NCBI GenBank assembly: GCA_016647705.1 | Contig: CM028327.1 | Location: 6,643,726 to 6,707,725 of the forward strand | Length of the DNA stretch: 64,000 nucleotides | Reading direction: 5' to 3' | From: Eucommia ulmoides | Lineage: Eukaryota; Streptophyta; Magnoliopsida; Garryales; Eucommiaceae | Shown: piece by piece, positions 45,367-57,964 of the stretch | Position numbering within the stretch: position 1 is the stretch's first letter | Layout: each line of letters begins with the position of its first letter | Program-made: the position numbers and the translations under genes | The notes under the pieces: model-generated | What the model saw: only the letters and a program-made list of their open reading frames with translations | Database searches by the model: none | Told to the model about the DNA's origin: nothing

Positions 45367-47332
45367 GAGTTCTTTACATAATAAATATTTTAAAAAAAAA
45401 AAAATTGACAAAACATATATTTAAACTTATTTACAAAAGTCGAGTATCTCGGTGTTGGGAACACCGAGACTTAATTTTTTATTTTTTTAAAAAAAAATTG
45501 GTCCCAACATTTTGAACGCCGAGACCAAAATACAACCCAAACAGTGTTAAACACTGTTTGGGTGTTGGGGACCTAGTCCCGGTGTTCACAACACTGGGAC
45601 TAAGTCCCATTTTTCTATACCAACAAAGAGCAGAGAGAAAGAGAAGAGACAATGCAGAGAGAGAGCAGAGCGCAGAGAGAGAGAGAGAGAGTAGAGAGAA
45701 AATGAAATGTGAAATATAAGCCTTTTTCACACTTTATACCCCTAAAGTCCGATCATTATTTCATTCTGATTAATTTTTTTTGTTTTTTAGTTTTACTCTT
45801 TTTTTTTTTTTTTAATTTCGTTTTTTATAAAGAAAACTTTTTTTGTTTGTTAATTTTAATTTTTTTTATTGTTGTAATTTAAATTTAAAAGTGAGGTCAA
45901 ACAGTCGATCAAAAATTCAATTCGGTCGATCATATTGAATTTGGTCAACAGAATGTCTCATTCGGTCGAACAAAAATTAAATTTGGTCGATCAAATTGAA
46001 TTTGGTTGACCAAAAATTGAATTTGGTCGACCATCAATTTGGCCGACCGAATTCAATTTTTGGTAAATCGAATGGGACATCTTGTCGACCAAATTCAATT
46101 TTTAGTTGACCGAATGAAATATCATGTCGACCAAATTCAATTTGATCGACCAAATTCAATTTTTAGTCGATCGAATTGAAATTTTGATCGATCGAATTGA
46201 ATTTTTTGTTAACCGAATGAGACATTTTGTCGACCAAATTCAATTTGGTCAACCGAATTGAATTTTTAGTTGACCAAATGAAATATCATATCGACCAAAT
46301 TCAATTTGATCGATCAAATTCATTTTTTGGTCGACCGAATTAAATTTTTGGTTGACCGAATGAGACATCCTGTCGACCAAATTTAATTTTTGTTTGACTG
46401 AATGAGACATCCTGTCGACCAAATTCAATATGGTCGACCGAATTGAATTTTTAGTCGACGAAATTCAATTTTTGGTTGACCGAATTGAATTTTTGGTCGA
46501 CTAAATTCAATTTTTGGTCGACTGAATAGGACATCCTGTCTACCAAATTCAATTTGGTCAACCGAATTGAATTTTTGGTCGACCAAATGAGACATCTTGT
46601 CAACCAAATTCAATTGCTCGATCGAATTGAATTTTTGGTCGACCGAATGAGACATCATGTCGACTAAATTCAATTTGATCGACCAAATTCAATTTTTGGT
46701 CAACCTAATTAAATTTTTGGTCAATCGAATGAGACATCATGTCAACCAAATTCAATTTTTGTTTGACCGAATAGGACATCTTGTCGACCAAATTCAATAT
46801 GGTTGACCGAATTAAATTTTTGATCGACTGTTTGACCTTACTTTTAAATTTAAATTACAACAATCAAAGAAATTAAAATTAACAAAAAAAAAAAGTAAAA
46901 CTAAAAAAATAAATAAAAAATTAATCAAAATAAAATAATGGGCAAACTTTAGGGGTATAAAGTATGAAAAATGCTTATATTTCACATTTCATTTTCTCTC
47001 TACAGTCTCTCTGCGCTCTGCTCTCTCTCTACGCTATCTCTCCTCACTCTCTCTGCTAACCGTTGGTAAAGAAAAATGGGACTTAGTCCCGGTGTTGTGA
47101 ACACCGGGACTAGGTCCCCCAACACCCAAACGGTGTTTAATACCGTTTGGATTGTATTTTGGTCCCGGCATTCAAAACGTCGGGACCAAAAAAATTAAAA
47201 AATAAATAAAAAATAAAATCCCAGTATTGCGAACACCGGGATCAAAGTCCCTCGACTCTTGTAAATAAGTTTAAATATATATTTTGTCAGAATTTTTTAT
47301 TTTTTTTTAAATATTTATTATGTAAAGAACTC
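45367..47332. mobile_element. Foldback MULE-like element 1
   Basis: Ends GAGTTCTTTACATAATAAAT and its inverse at 47313-47332, with near-identical 10 bp flanks (CACGCTTTCT and CACACTCTCT, 8 of 10). Each arm, about 360 bp, includes self-complementary modules: CTCGGTGTTGGGAACACCGAG (about 45450), CAAACAGTGTTAAACACTG (about 45539) and GTCCCGGTGTTCACAACACT (about 45576). CT/GA-rich tracts follow (45610-45712 and 46990-47060). The centre is a GTCGAC-rich array. No coding region is supported. Confidence 0.88.
45893..46835. repeat. Degenerate GTCGACC/AATTCAATTTTTGG array
   Basis: Dozens of short alternating modules built from TTGGTCGACC, AAATTCAATT, TTTTTGGTCGACCGAAT and GAATGAGACATCCTGTCGAC. Many are in mutually inverted order, so the block is rich in overlapping hairpins. 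Its edges repeat each other inverted (AGGTCAAACAGTCGATC and GATCGACTGTTTGACCT). Frames through it are repeat artefacts. Confidence 0.9.
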
Positions 47333-47342
47333 CACACTCTCT

Positions 47343-50300
47343 CCTTTTCCTCTCTCAGGATCCTGTGAACAAAAAAAGAAAAACTATAAATAGAACCATA
47401 TATAAACTATTAGTTATTTGTAATTTATAATTTTTCTTTAATTTTTTTTCTTCTTCACGTATTCTCTCCATTTTCACTATATATAATTTGTGGTGCATTT
47501 AGAATATATAAATTGTTAGTTATTTATTTTTTTCAGATTTTTTTATTTCTGTCTCAACATTCTCTTCCTGCTAGGTACACTTATGTTTTGTTTTTGTTAT
47601 TTCTTTCTTTATTTTTTTATTTTTTTTTTGTTTCGCTGGAGTTTTTGAACAGATTTGATCTGTATTTGTTTTTTTTTTTTTTTTTTTCATTTCTTTGTGC
47701 GTGTGTTCCCAATTCTATACCCTTTTTTTTTTTTTTGGTTCATGTGCGTGCATGTTCATGTTCATTTGTTATCTATTTTTTTGGATTAAAATTGTGTGAA
47801 TTGAATTATTTTAAAAACATTGAATTGGTGCATTTATGATCATTGCCACATCATTTCCATGGAACGTATTGATAGCACTCTGTGTTGTTAGTGGAAAGCA
47901 TCCGAAGAGACAACTTGCCATAACCATATTGTCTCAAGAATCCCAAGTTAAGTGTATTTTCAATTAATCTTCTTCTACATTATTTTGATGGTTAAATGAG
48001 TCTTCTTCTGGATTATGTTGATGGTTAAATTTCTTATGGTATTGTTGGTTTAGTCTATTTTTATTTAGTTCCAATGTGGAATTGTTAATTAATTTTATTT
48101 TGGATTAAGCTAATGTTTATTGTTCCGTGGTTTTATTTCGCTGGTGATTTGGTAAAATATTTTATAGGAAACCTCTTTGATGGATTGGAGAAAGAGGCAA
48201 TAGAAATAATTCCAACAAAGGTAATTGTTCATTCTCTCTCTCTCTCTCTCTCTCACTTTTTTTTTTTTTTTTTTTTTTTTATGTGGTTGGAAAATAGGGT
48301 TTTGAAGGAGGAGATTGATCAGGTGATTTATAGTGCATGTTGATCGGAACAAATGTGATTTAAGGAGATTCACAGATTGAATCAGTTGCCACTTGATGTA
48401 TGTCTGGATATTCTCAGCATTAGAAAATGCCCATTTGGTCTTTTGGCCATTTCAGCATCTTCCTCTTTCTCTTCTCCTTCCATCTGAGTTTCTTTCAGTA
48501 CCCGAAGTTGACTTTTTCTCATTTAATATAAGTACATATATGTTGTCTCCTAATTTTTTAGGGCTTTGGAAGTTCAGAATGGTGGGAAACGTGCTCTGCA
48601 TCACTTTTTTGGTCTATGTACTTAATTTTTTTTTTTTTTAATATCTTATCTTCTAATGATTTGAGTTTCTCCATGCATATTTATGATTTTATATAATTGT
48701 TTTTTTCTTACGGATTGTGTTGCTTCTATTATTGGCAGTGGTGTAGTGAAGATGAGGGTTGCTGTGTTACTATAATACTGTTTCTTCTTCTAATAATTGG
48801 GAAATCGTAAATTTTCATAGCTGCAATCGAGGAGTTGAGGAGCTGATGGTTTTGAAGACACTGCCGTAGATTCTGATGAGGAAATTGAGGTGACCAGGTG
48901 CAATACTCTAATTTTTATTTTTATTTTTTTAAAAGTAATGTTCATTTGAAATCTGGGTTGCATATGTCAATCTCTCTTTTTTTTTCTTTTTTTTTTCTTC
49001 ATGATTTTCAAGCCTCCTAATATGAAAAATGATTTTTTTGATTAATTTGTTCATTGCTCTGTATATTTAATTGTCATATAAAAAATTTATAGTTATTTTT
49101 TGTTTGGATACATAATCTGTAAATATATTAGTATTTATCTTTAGTTACATATCTTTATTGGTCTTTATCTTTAGTTACATATCTTTATTTATTCTAGGTG
49201 ATCGATTCACTTAGAGTGTTTTTTAACTAGATAGATGGATAAAAAGTAAAATATTTCTTTTGATACTAGTTTGTATAGATACAGGTTTAATATTATGCTT
49301 TCAATATTGGGTAAAGTGCTGTTTATATTTGATCAAATGAAAATAATGGTGTATTGTTTAATTTGATGCCAGTAATTTCTCGAACTATTGTTGTGTGTTG
49401 GTACGGGGAAGCACTTCATGTATGATGGTACGGGGAAGCACAACTTCACGAATGAAATCATATGTTAATATTGGGTAGAGTGTTGTTTATATTTGATCAA
49501 ATGAAAATAATGGTGTATTGTTTAATTTGATGCCAGTAATTTCTTGAACTATTGTTGTATATTGGTACGGGGAAGCACAACTTCATGTATGATGGTACGG
49601 GGAAGCACAACTTCACGAATGAAATCATATGTTATTTGGATTCTACTCCCTATAATTTCTAGGGAAATTCCTTGAAAAGTCTCATGAATAAATAACACTA
49701 CTTTGTAGAGGACCATCCAAGACATTTTTTTTGTCTTGGGATGGTCCTTAGAAAGTGGTATTTTCCACTTGTGGGCCTCCTAACAAGATGCCCTAATTTC
49801 TATTTGTGCTTTTGTTGATTTTTTTGTTTTTGGTGTTGATATGATGGTTCATTTATTTTGCGGTCTTTTTAAATTATTTATGGATATGTAATTGTTAATT
49901 ATTATTAATATTCAAATGAAATAGGTGTAGAATATTTTATAAACAGATGAGCTTATATAAAAGAAAAAATCAAAAAATGTTATTTTTTGTAATATCCATA
50001 CCTTCATGCACGGGTTATACGAAGGAGGTTATTATTGATGTTCAAACGATACAAGTGCGAGTCTCGATTATTAGTTTTCATTATTGTTATTAGTTATCAT
50101 TATTGAATTATTTATTATTGATGTTTGACGGTTAGTTATTATTCATGTTCTTAAAAAATAGGTTCAAAATGTTATATATGCAGTGGAGGTTATGTCAAAA
50201 AAAAATTTATTTTACACCCGTGCCTAATACAAATTACCGTGACAAGATTTTATTAATCAGATAATAAATAAAATTTTAAATTTTCCACTATCCATATAAT

Positions 50301-50480
50301 ATCAATTATCAAATTAACAATCAAACTAAAAATGTTATATAAATTATTCATAAATTATTTTGTGATGACAATTATGGTCTTTAAATTTATGTTATTTAAA
50401 ATATGGATAAGGTAATTTAATTAATTTTAAATATAAAAAAAAATTGAAACCCATGTCTTCAGGCACGGGTTATACCTTAA
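47343..50480 (+). mobile_element. Helitron-like sequence, decayed
   Basis: A 3'-end-like phrase TGTCTTCAGGCACGGGTTAT with ACCTTAAT lies at 50454-50480, and a second relic, CATGCACGGGTTATACG, at 49999-50019. The phrase GATGGTTCATTTATTTT (about 49844) matches the Helitron-like region at 24824. T-rich, with a CT/poly-T tract at 48233-48282. Short exon-like stretches (for example 48110-48225) show no known domain. The 5' end is not identified. I see no supported gene in this interval. Confidence 0.35.
49303..49634. repeat. Tandem duplication, about 165 bp unit
   Basis: Units 49303-49466 and 49467-49634 start AATATTGGGTA and end GAAATCATATGTTA. Each contains two GGTACGGGGAAGCAC submodules. Confidence 0.93.
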
Positions 50481-50502
50481 TATATCTATAATATAAATCA
50501 AG

Positions 50503-52594
50503 GAGTTGTTTACGTAATAAATATTTAAAAAACAATTACTGAAAGAGTATTAATTTCAACTTAATTACGGGAGTGATGCATTTCGGCGTTCGGAACGCGG
50601 GGATTAGATCCCGGCATTCCGAACGCCGAAATCGTTGTTATATTTTATTTTATTTTTTTTATCCCAGCCTTGTGAAGGCCGGGATCAAAAAAAAATATTA
50701 TTATTTTTTTTATTTTTTTGATCCCGGCCTTGTGAAAGCCGGGATCAAATTTTCTTCTTTTATCCCGACCCTGTGAAGGCCGGGATCACACATTCTATTT
50801 TTTATTTTTGTTATGTTTTGGCCCAATAAATTTTTAAAATTTTCGACAACTTGGAGTTAATTGACGGTGGTCTATCTATATTTTAAATAAATCCAATTTT
50901 TTTGTGTATAAATTACGTTTAAAATACTCCATAATGATTTTTACAACATTAAAAACGGACAAGTGGATGAATTTTAAAAAATCGTCAAAGTTGACCAGAC
51001 GAGCTGTTTCGATAGCGGCGGATTTTTTTTTTACAATTTAGAATTAACAAAAGATTGCATGTCCGTAACAAAAATGAACCAATTTTTTGTATATAAACTA
51101 TGTTCATAACACTACATAACAAAATTTAGAACACTAAAAACGGACTAGTGAATTATTTTTAAATAATCGTCAAAATTGGTCGGATGAGTAGTTTCGATGA
51201 CGATGCAGTTTTTTTGAAAACTTTGAGTTAATAAAAAATTGTCGTCTATCCGTAACAGAATTGAACCTGATTTTTTTGTATACAAACTAAGTTCATAACG
51301 CTAAATAATAAAATCGAGAACACAAAAAACGGATAAGGGAATATATGGTGTTGAGATAAGAGAACTTATGTAAAATAATAGAAAAAATTTGGATGAACAT
51401 AACTTTGCGCTCGGTGGTCCGTTTGGGGCCATTTTTTTTTTTTTATTTTAGGTATTTTTTCGAGATCTAGGCGTGACAAATTGTTGTAGGCGGTTTGGTG
51501 AGTATTTTTTTAAATAAAACCCGTTTTCACCTTCAATTTTGGATTCGAAGTGTTAGGTGACTAAATTTGTAATCTTTATCGCGAGCGTGCGTCTTGTCCT
51601 ATTGGTAAAATTGAAATCTTCTAAAGCCAGAATGATGACTCAGATCAAACCCAACTTTTAAAAAAAAAAAAAAAATTGCCCCCAATGGACCACCGAACGC
51701 AAAGTTATATCCATCCAAACATTGAAAAACAATATAGTATTTTTGAAACGTTGAAGAGTAATAAAATGTTGTGATAATAACTATTATTTAAAAATTATTC
51801 ACAAATCTGTTTTTGGTGTTCTCGATTTTATTATTTAGCATTATGAACGTAATTTATATACAAAAAAATCAGGTTCATTTCTGTTACGGATAAATGACCA
51901 TTTTTTGTTAAACTCAAAATTTTCAAAAAAAAATGCATCGTCATCGAAACAACTCATTCGAGCAATTTTGACGATTATTTAAAAATGATTCACTAGTCCA
52001 TTTTTAGTGTTCTAAGCTTTTTTATGTAGTGTTATGAATATAGTTTATATACAAAAAAATTAGTTCATTTCTATCACGGACATACAATCTTTTGTTAATT
52101 CTAAATTGCTGAAAAAAATTCCGCCGTTATCGAAACAGCTCGTCTGGTCAACTTTGGCGATTTTTTAAAATTCATCCACTTGTCCGTTTTTAGTATTGTA
52201 AAAAGCATTATGGAGTATTTTGAACCTAATTTATACACAAAAAAAATAGATTTATTTAAAATATCGATAGACCACCGTTAATTAACTCAAAGTTATCGAA
52301 AATTTTAAAAATTTATTGGGCCATAACAAAATAAAAAATAAAAAATTGTGTGATCCCAGCCTTCACATGGCCGAGATAAAAAAAATTAAAAAATAAAAAT
52401 AAAAATTTGATCCCTACCTTCACAAGGCCGGGATAAAAAATATATATATATATAACAATGATTTTGGCATTCGGAACGCTGAGATCTAATCCTGACGTTC
52501 CGAACGCCGAAATACATTACTTCCGTAAATAAGTTGAAATTAATACTCTTTCAATAATTTTTTAAAAAAAAAATATTTATTACGTAAGGAACTC
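50503..52594. mobile_element. Foldback MULE-like element 2
   Basis: Ends GAGTTGTTTACGTAATAAAT and its inverse, flanked by a perfect 10 bp duplication ATAAATCAAG (50493-50502 and 52595-52604). Almost the whole element is one inverted repeat, with arms of about 950 bp pairing around 51450-51650. Arms carry hairpin modules: CGGCGTTCGGAACGC (50584), and three units like GATCCCGGCCTTGTGAAGGC on the left (50661-50787) with partners at 52350-52440. Termini match element 1, so both belong to one family. No protein is encoded. Confidence 0.92.
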
Positions 52595-52801
52595 ATAAAT
52601 CAAGAATGAAAATGTCCTACAGTTGCTACAGTAATATCCAAGGGTAAGATACATTATCACCAAAGAGATATTTTAGTCCACTAGATTTATCTCGATCCAA
52701 CAGTCCGAATCAAACTTCACTCTCCTCTTCTTTTTTCCTAGATCTGGCATGTCCCTCTCTCATTCTCCGATCTGACCTCTCCATTCTCTCTCTCCTCTCG
52801 C

Positions 52802-52802
<1 letters not shown>

Positions 52803-52834
<32 letters not shown>
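52803..52834. repeat. (CT)n microsatellite upstream of RPA49
   Basis: A CT-rich tract in the 52740-52880 region, likely in the RPA49 promoter or a 5' leader. Such tracts are common in plant 5' regions. Confidence 0.8.
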
Positions 52835-52837
<3 letters not shown>

Positions 52838-53033
52838 TACAGAAGCTGCTTCGCTCTCTGCCCTTCCCCTCTTTTTGTAGGTCGCCTCCGCCACCAAAAC
52901 CACCGATATCTTTTCAAGGCTCAGCAGCGGTCTCCCCTCTTTGTCTCACTTTGGGCTTCTTCCTCCCTAGACGGCGGCGGCAGCAGCAGCGAAGCTTCTT
53001 AGGTGATCGGCTTAGGCGGCAAGGCAACAAACC

Positions 53034-53260
53034 GGCCCAAATCAACCTTAAATCTGAAAAGCTCTCTACCCTCTCTCTCATCTATGTCGTCGACGGAAAA
53101 TCCGAACGGGCCAAGCTGAACCCGCCATCCAAACGGGCCTGTTTTCTTCAACCCGTAAGACCCATGGGCGGATCGCGGGCCTATTGAGTACACCCGCGGG
53201 TTGACCCGACCCGACCGATCAATAGAGGAGAGAGGCAGAGAGCCATTTAGATTAGGGTTT
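53034..53260 (+). promoter_or_regulatory. RPA49 promoter: site II elements and telo-box
   Basis: GGCCCA at 53034-53039 and GGGCCT/GGGCCA-type sequences near 53105, 53138 and 53175 are site II-like (TCP-binding) elements. TTAGGGTTT at 53252-53260, 54 bases before the start codon, is an inverted telo-box. This pairing is well known in plant promoters of ribosomal-protein and ribosome-biogenesis genes, which suits an RNA polymerase I subunit. No TATA box is evident. A short open frame at 52951-53187 has no recognisable domain. Confidence 0.6.
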
Positions 53261-53313
53261 TCTGAATTCATTTGAGTTCCTCTTCCCTCGCGAGTCTCGA
53301 TCGATTTCACGCC

Positions 53314-56144
53314 ATGGAAGTTGAAGAAGAGAGAAGCGATAAGAAGGAAGAAGAAATTGTCGTGAAGATCGAGACTATTGGAGAAAAATCTGATAAGATG
53401 TCACCTATCGTCGGCTACTTCCCGTCCGGATTCGACCCCCTCAAAAACCGTAGAGTTCAAGGCCTAGTGGAAGAAGAGGAAGGATCATCGACGGCGACGA
53501 ATGTTAAGGTTTATAGGCACGTGAAAAGAAGTAATCGGTTAAAGATGGTGGTGCGGCCTACCGATGGCTCTCGAGTGGATTTCGTCGGTACCAGCTATAC
53601 CGGCGAAGCGGCTGCTCCTCAGGTTTGCACTTATGCGCTTGGGGTTCTTGATAAAGCCACGAAGACGCTCAAAATTGTACCGATTGCTGCCAATAAGGTA
53701 ATGCGTATTGAAGTTGCTTGTCTTTCTGATCTGTCAAAGAGAATGAGAATTTGATAGTAACAAAGCTTGACGGATTTAGAAGTCGAAATTTTTGTGATGC
53801 TAAACATTTTTTAGAGTAGAGGTGTTATTTCATTAATTAGAGATTTATGTCATTGTTCTAAAGAAGGTAGAGAAACTTCTAATCATTTGCGGGGCAGGGC
53901 CTATTCATAAATTAGTTCGTGGCTATCATGTAGTGAAGCGTGATTTTGATAACCATTTGCTATCGGATCATTTTTGCTTTGTTAGATGGAATCGGAATAT
54001 TATGTTGCGTTTGGATAAATTCATGAAATTTATAAATGGTGGGACTTTGAAGTTTGAATATCATCATTTGCAAATTCGGTTTTTGGTTATATTTTTTTAA
54101 ATTGAAATATATTAATGTAATTTCTCATCTAGATGGAGAGGTCATTTTACCACCTGTAAATTCCAATTAAAAATAACCAAAAAAAAAAAATCAGTTTCCT
54201 TTTTGAAGTAGCCAAACACGAATTTTAACTTATGAATTTCAGAAATTCCTTATCAAAATCAAACACTTGCAAATTCCTTCATACAAAAACACACCCTTAG
54301 ATTGTTTCTTGTGTTTGCAGATATTTAGGTTGGAACCAAAAGTCAGAGGGTCTGAAATTGCTGATGACGAACCTTCTGAAATGGTGGCTGAAGAACTGAC
54401 TGCCCAAGTGAAGGTCGAGAAAAAAAAAGAGTTGGCATTGGCGTATTCCGATAGGAAGAGTATAAGAAGGGTATTCCCCCTTTCCTTTGAGTTTATTAAA
54501 GCGATAATTTTTAATTTTTTTTCCAATTCGGTAGAGACCGTCTATGTTTTGGTCACAATGCATGTTTATATGAGATTGGTTTACTTGGTCCATTTGAAAG
54601 TGAGGTTTGCTTTAGAACTTTTTAGACAAGTTACTTGGTTCAAATTCAAGTCTATAAATAAATTTTTAAGCACCGTTTGAGAACATTTTTAAGTACTTTT
54701 TACAAATTACTTAAAAATAAAAGTGGCTTGTGTCTTGCGTTTTACATTTAAAACTCAAGAAATAAAAAATACTTTTTTTTTTTTCAAAACAAAGAAAATA
54801 AATTGTTTTCCATTTCTTTGACTCGTATATTGTAAGAGATTGATGAACTAGGATCTCTTTACCTAAATTTGTTTGACCCTCTATGAAATTCTAGTGCATT
54901 AAGAGATTATTTATATTGGTTATACTAAGATATTATCAAGTGTATATTGGTAATACTAAGATATTATCAAGTGCACTTTAGATTTTTGCTTATGCTTTTA
55001 CGTAAAACTATTTCTTTTGTTCAATCAACCTTCTAGTTATAAAAAGTGCTTGAAAGCAAACGTTATCAAAAAGTGCCTTATTTGTTTTATGCTAACGCTT
55101 AGTTGTTGTTGTTGTTGTTGTTGTACTGCAGGATGCGAAGTTCGAGGCTATATATCAGAAAGAAGATCCCAGGTATAAAGAAGAGTTGGACAGGACATTA
55201 GAGAATGTTCAAATAAACAAAGAGGCTCTTGAAGGTGCCAATTCAACTATCAAAGCTCGGAATATTCCCCCACACGATTTGTCAGCCACTGAACCCCAGA
55301 AGGCTTATCCGCTTGATAAGATTATTACCAAGTGGGAATGGAATCAACTCTTGGATATTTTAGAGCTTTCAGAAGCAGGCGAAGAATTGCCACCTGAGGA
55401 TTATCCGAATTTTGTTTGCAACCGGGTTTATAGATTGGAACATATGCAGGTACGGCATTTAACCACACTATGGGTTTTGAGGTTCTTGAATTAGTTGGAA
55501 GTATAATTTTGTTCGGCATATAAAATTGTGTGAGAGGTTGCATACATCTGACCCTCAGTTATCAAATCCCGCAATAATGAGAAATTTTGTGTTCTTGGCT
55601 GTCTTTTTTTGTGTTCCCTAATTTCCGTTTCTACTCCAAGTTTTCTGGGAACAAAAACACTAAAACAAACACAACCTAATATCCTATTTGATTGTGATGA
55701 AATGTCATTTTCTCTTTGTAGGATGATAAAGAGAAGAGGAGGCTCTCTGGTATATTTTCGTACATCACGCATCTCGTCAAGTTCAACGATAAACACTCCA
55801 TGGATGGCTATTCCTCTGCGAAATATCACAAAATCCCAAAAAATTTATACCAGAAATTCTCCAGCATGTTCTCCGATGTTGATTCAAAAAGGCTTTCAAG
55901 TGAAAAGAAGGATCTGCTCATCAGCTATGTCTTGGTCCTTACACTCTTTGTTGATGATTTCAAGACTGATCCAACGGACATAGCTAAGGATTTCAGAATG
56001 ACAAGTGTTGCCATTAGACAACATTATTCACAATTGGGTTGCAAGTTTGTTCGAGATGGTAAGTCTGTTCCTGATTACAAGCATCTGGCTACACTTCCTA
56101 TTCCTCTTGAATTTCCGGAGATTAGAAGGAAGAGGCGAAGGTAA
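53314..56144 (+). CDS. RPA49: DNA-directed RNA polymerase I subunit RPA49
   Basis: Four exons: 53314-53697, 54321-54470, 55132-55449 and 55722-56144, all with GT/AG introns in phase 0, giving 424 residues with no internal stop. RPA49 pairs with RPA34 in the TFIIF-like heterodimer of RNA polymerase I and aids initiation and elongation on rDNA in the nucleolus. The N-terminal part (VGYFPSGFDP, FVGTSYTGEAA, YALGVLDKATKTLKIVP) is the dimerisation module. The rest (AYPLDKIITKWEWNQLLDIL, FVCNRVYRLEHMQ, FVDDFKTDPTDIAKDFRM) is the tandem winged-helix DNA-binding region. The start is the first ATG of an acidic N-terminus. Length is close to plant homologues. Intron 1 hosts a MITE. Confidence 0.95.
54004..54299. 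mobile_element. MITE in RPA49 intron 1
   Basis: Begins GTTGCGTTTGGATAA and ends CAAAAACACACCCTTA, with interior words (ATTTGCAAATTC, AGCCAAACACGAATTTTAAC) shared with the MITE at 63814-64000. Noncoding. It leaves both splice sites intact. Confidence 0.5.
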
Positions 56145-56903
56145 GAGTTTTTTATTTTTAGGTTCGACCGTTGGATTTGAATTGGGTTTTTTCTTCTATT
56201 TTTGATTGTTAGGTAGCATTTGGTTGTATTGTTTTTTCGAAGTCCTTCTTGATGTTGTGTTTCATGAACGTGGTTTGGAACCGTGTTTAAAGAGACGCAT
56301 TCGCGAGTAATTTTTCTCCATAAATGCCAACCCTAAACAGGCTTATTTTATCTTAAAAGGTGAATTAGGTGAAATGGGTTTGATGATCTACATGCTACAT
56401 TTAACTGCCCCATGAAAAGATGAAAGTTGGTGTGAACTTGGGTGGGCTATGTACTTGGGTTTGAAAAATTAGTTAAGAATTGGATAATATTGGTTTATCA
56501 TCATTCTTAAATAAATGTTTCTTACCCCCCACCCACCCCACCCCACCCCACCCCCTATCCCTAACCTTTGCTTAAGACATGAAAAAGAGAGAACCATAAT
56601 TTCCTTCCTTCCCTTTCAAGTGGAGAAGCCAACAAATAGAGTTCTATTATATTTTAATTTTATGCACCAATATGGGTTTATTTTTTTAAGTGGGGTTGCT
56701 TCAGGGCAGGCCCAAAAATATCCGTCTGGGTCAAAATAAACTTATTTATATCACCGAAGAAATTTTTGTATTTTTTTTTAAGGTAAATATAAAATATATC
56801 AAGATATTATTTAAATGACTATTTCACAATTTTAGAAGGAAATCAACATAGAATTATTTCTCTCTCATTTTTTTATTTTTCATTTGTAATTTTTCGAAAA
56901 AAA
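56145..56903. other. RPA49 3' flank
   Basis: It contains the 3' UTR and AT-rich intergenic DNA with a C-rich run (CCCACCCCACCCCACCCC, about 56532). No gene. A counterpart in copy A, if any, would lie left of the Helitron outside the window. Confidence 0.5.
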
Positions 56904-57317
56904 TTATAAAAATATAAGGATGCTAATTTATAACACAAAATGATTTTTTTAATTTTTTAAAAATGTAAGAATATATTTAAATTACTATTTCACAATTTTA
57001 AAGAAAACCCAATATATGATTATTTATCTCATAATTTTATTTTTATTTTTTTTTTGTATTTTTTTTTTTTTTAAAAATATAGAAATATAATGTTAATAAG
57101 TGAGTATTTAACAATTTGTGGGGAGCAAAGTCAATCCTCACATTACATATGGCTCCGTCCCACTCAGCCAGGTTAGGCCCCTTTTGGATTTTGGTTATTG
57201 TTTCTGTTTTTTTATTTCTGTTTCCGCTCCTAAAATTTTGAGATTAATGTACAGAAACTCATTTGGTAAACAAATTTTTATTCTCAATATTTTGGAAGTA
57301 ATTCATGAATTCATTAA

Positions 57318-57964
57318 GGTGGCGTTTGGTAACCGTTTCTGTTTCAATTCCAGCAGTGGGATGGGAATGGGATGGGAATTTTGTTTTTTTTTTTGGAGTA
57401 GAATTGCGTTTGGTAACGATAATTTTTTTTTTGTTTTGGGAAGGGAATTTGTGTTTGGTAACGATTTTATCCTAAAATCTTTTTTTTTTTTTTTTTTTTT
57501 TTTCTCTTTTCAGTTTTGGCCGGCCTGCGGTGGCGCCGTCGCCGGCCGGCCGGAAACGGCCGGCGACGGTTCTCCGACGTCGGAGACGGCGGTGCCCCCG
57601 CCGGCGATGACCGGACGGCGGTGGCGCCGTCGCCGGCGACTGCCGGAAGTTGCCGGAAAAATTCCGGCCGGACGGTGACCGCCGACGGCGGCGGACGGTG
57701 ACCGCCGGCGGCGGCGGACGGTGACCGGCGGCGGACGGCGGCGGCGGCGGACGGTAGGTGAATAGTGATCATGGGTTTTGGGAATGGAATGGGAATAATG
57801 AAAAACAACTTTTTTTTGTTTCTCATTTCTTAAGAAAAAAGTGGGCACAATTCTCAAATGGGAATGAAATGGAAACGGAAACAAAAATTACCAAACGCTA
57901 TTCCCAAACAGAATTCCCAAAAATCTGGGAACGGAATGGGATGGAAATGGTTACCAAACGGGGC
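57318..57964. mobile_element. Copy B-specific element with GC-rich core
   Basis: Inverted ends GGTGGCGTTTGGTAACC and, on the other strand, GCCCCGTTTGGTAACC bound about 647 bp that is absent from the matching place in copy A (near 950). The termini suggest a Harbinger-type MITE; a TSD is not clear. A GC-rich block at 57520-57755 (CCGGCGGCGGCGG-type) follows poly-T. Frames in all phases there are compositional artefacts. Confidence 0.7.

Noticed and set aside
46425..46673. An 82-codon frame with repeated NLVDKMSHLVDQKF-like units
   Set aside because: It is a readthrough of the degenerate GTCGAC array, with no start context or homology, and other frames are equally open.
57467..57884. Frames with poly-Arg, Pro and Ala on both strands
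   Set aside because: The GC-rich block is open in all phases and no protein signature is visible.
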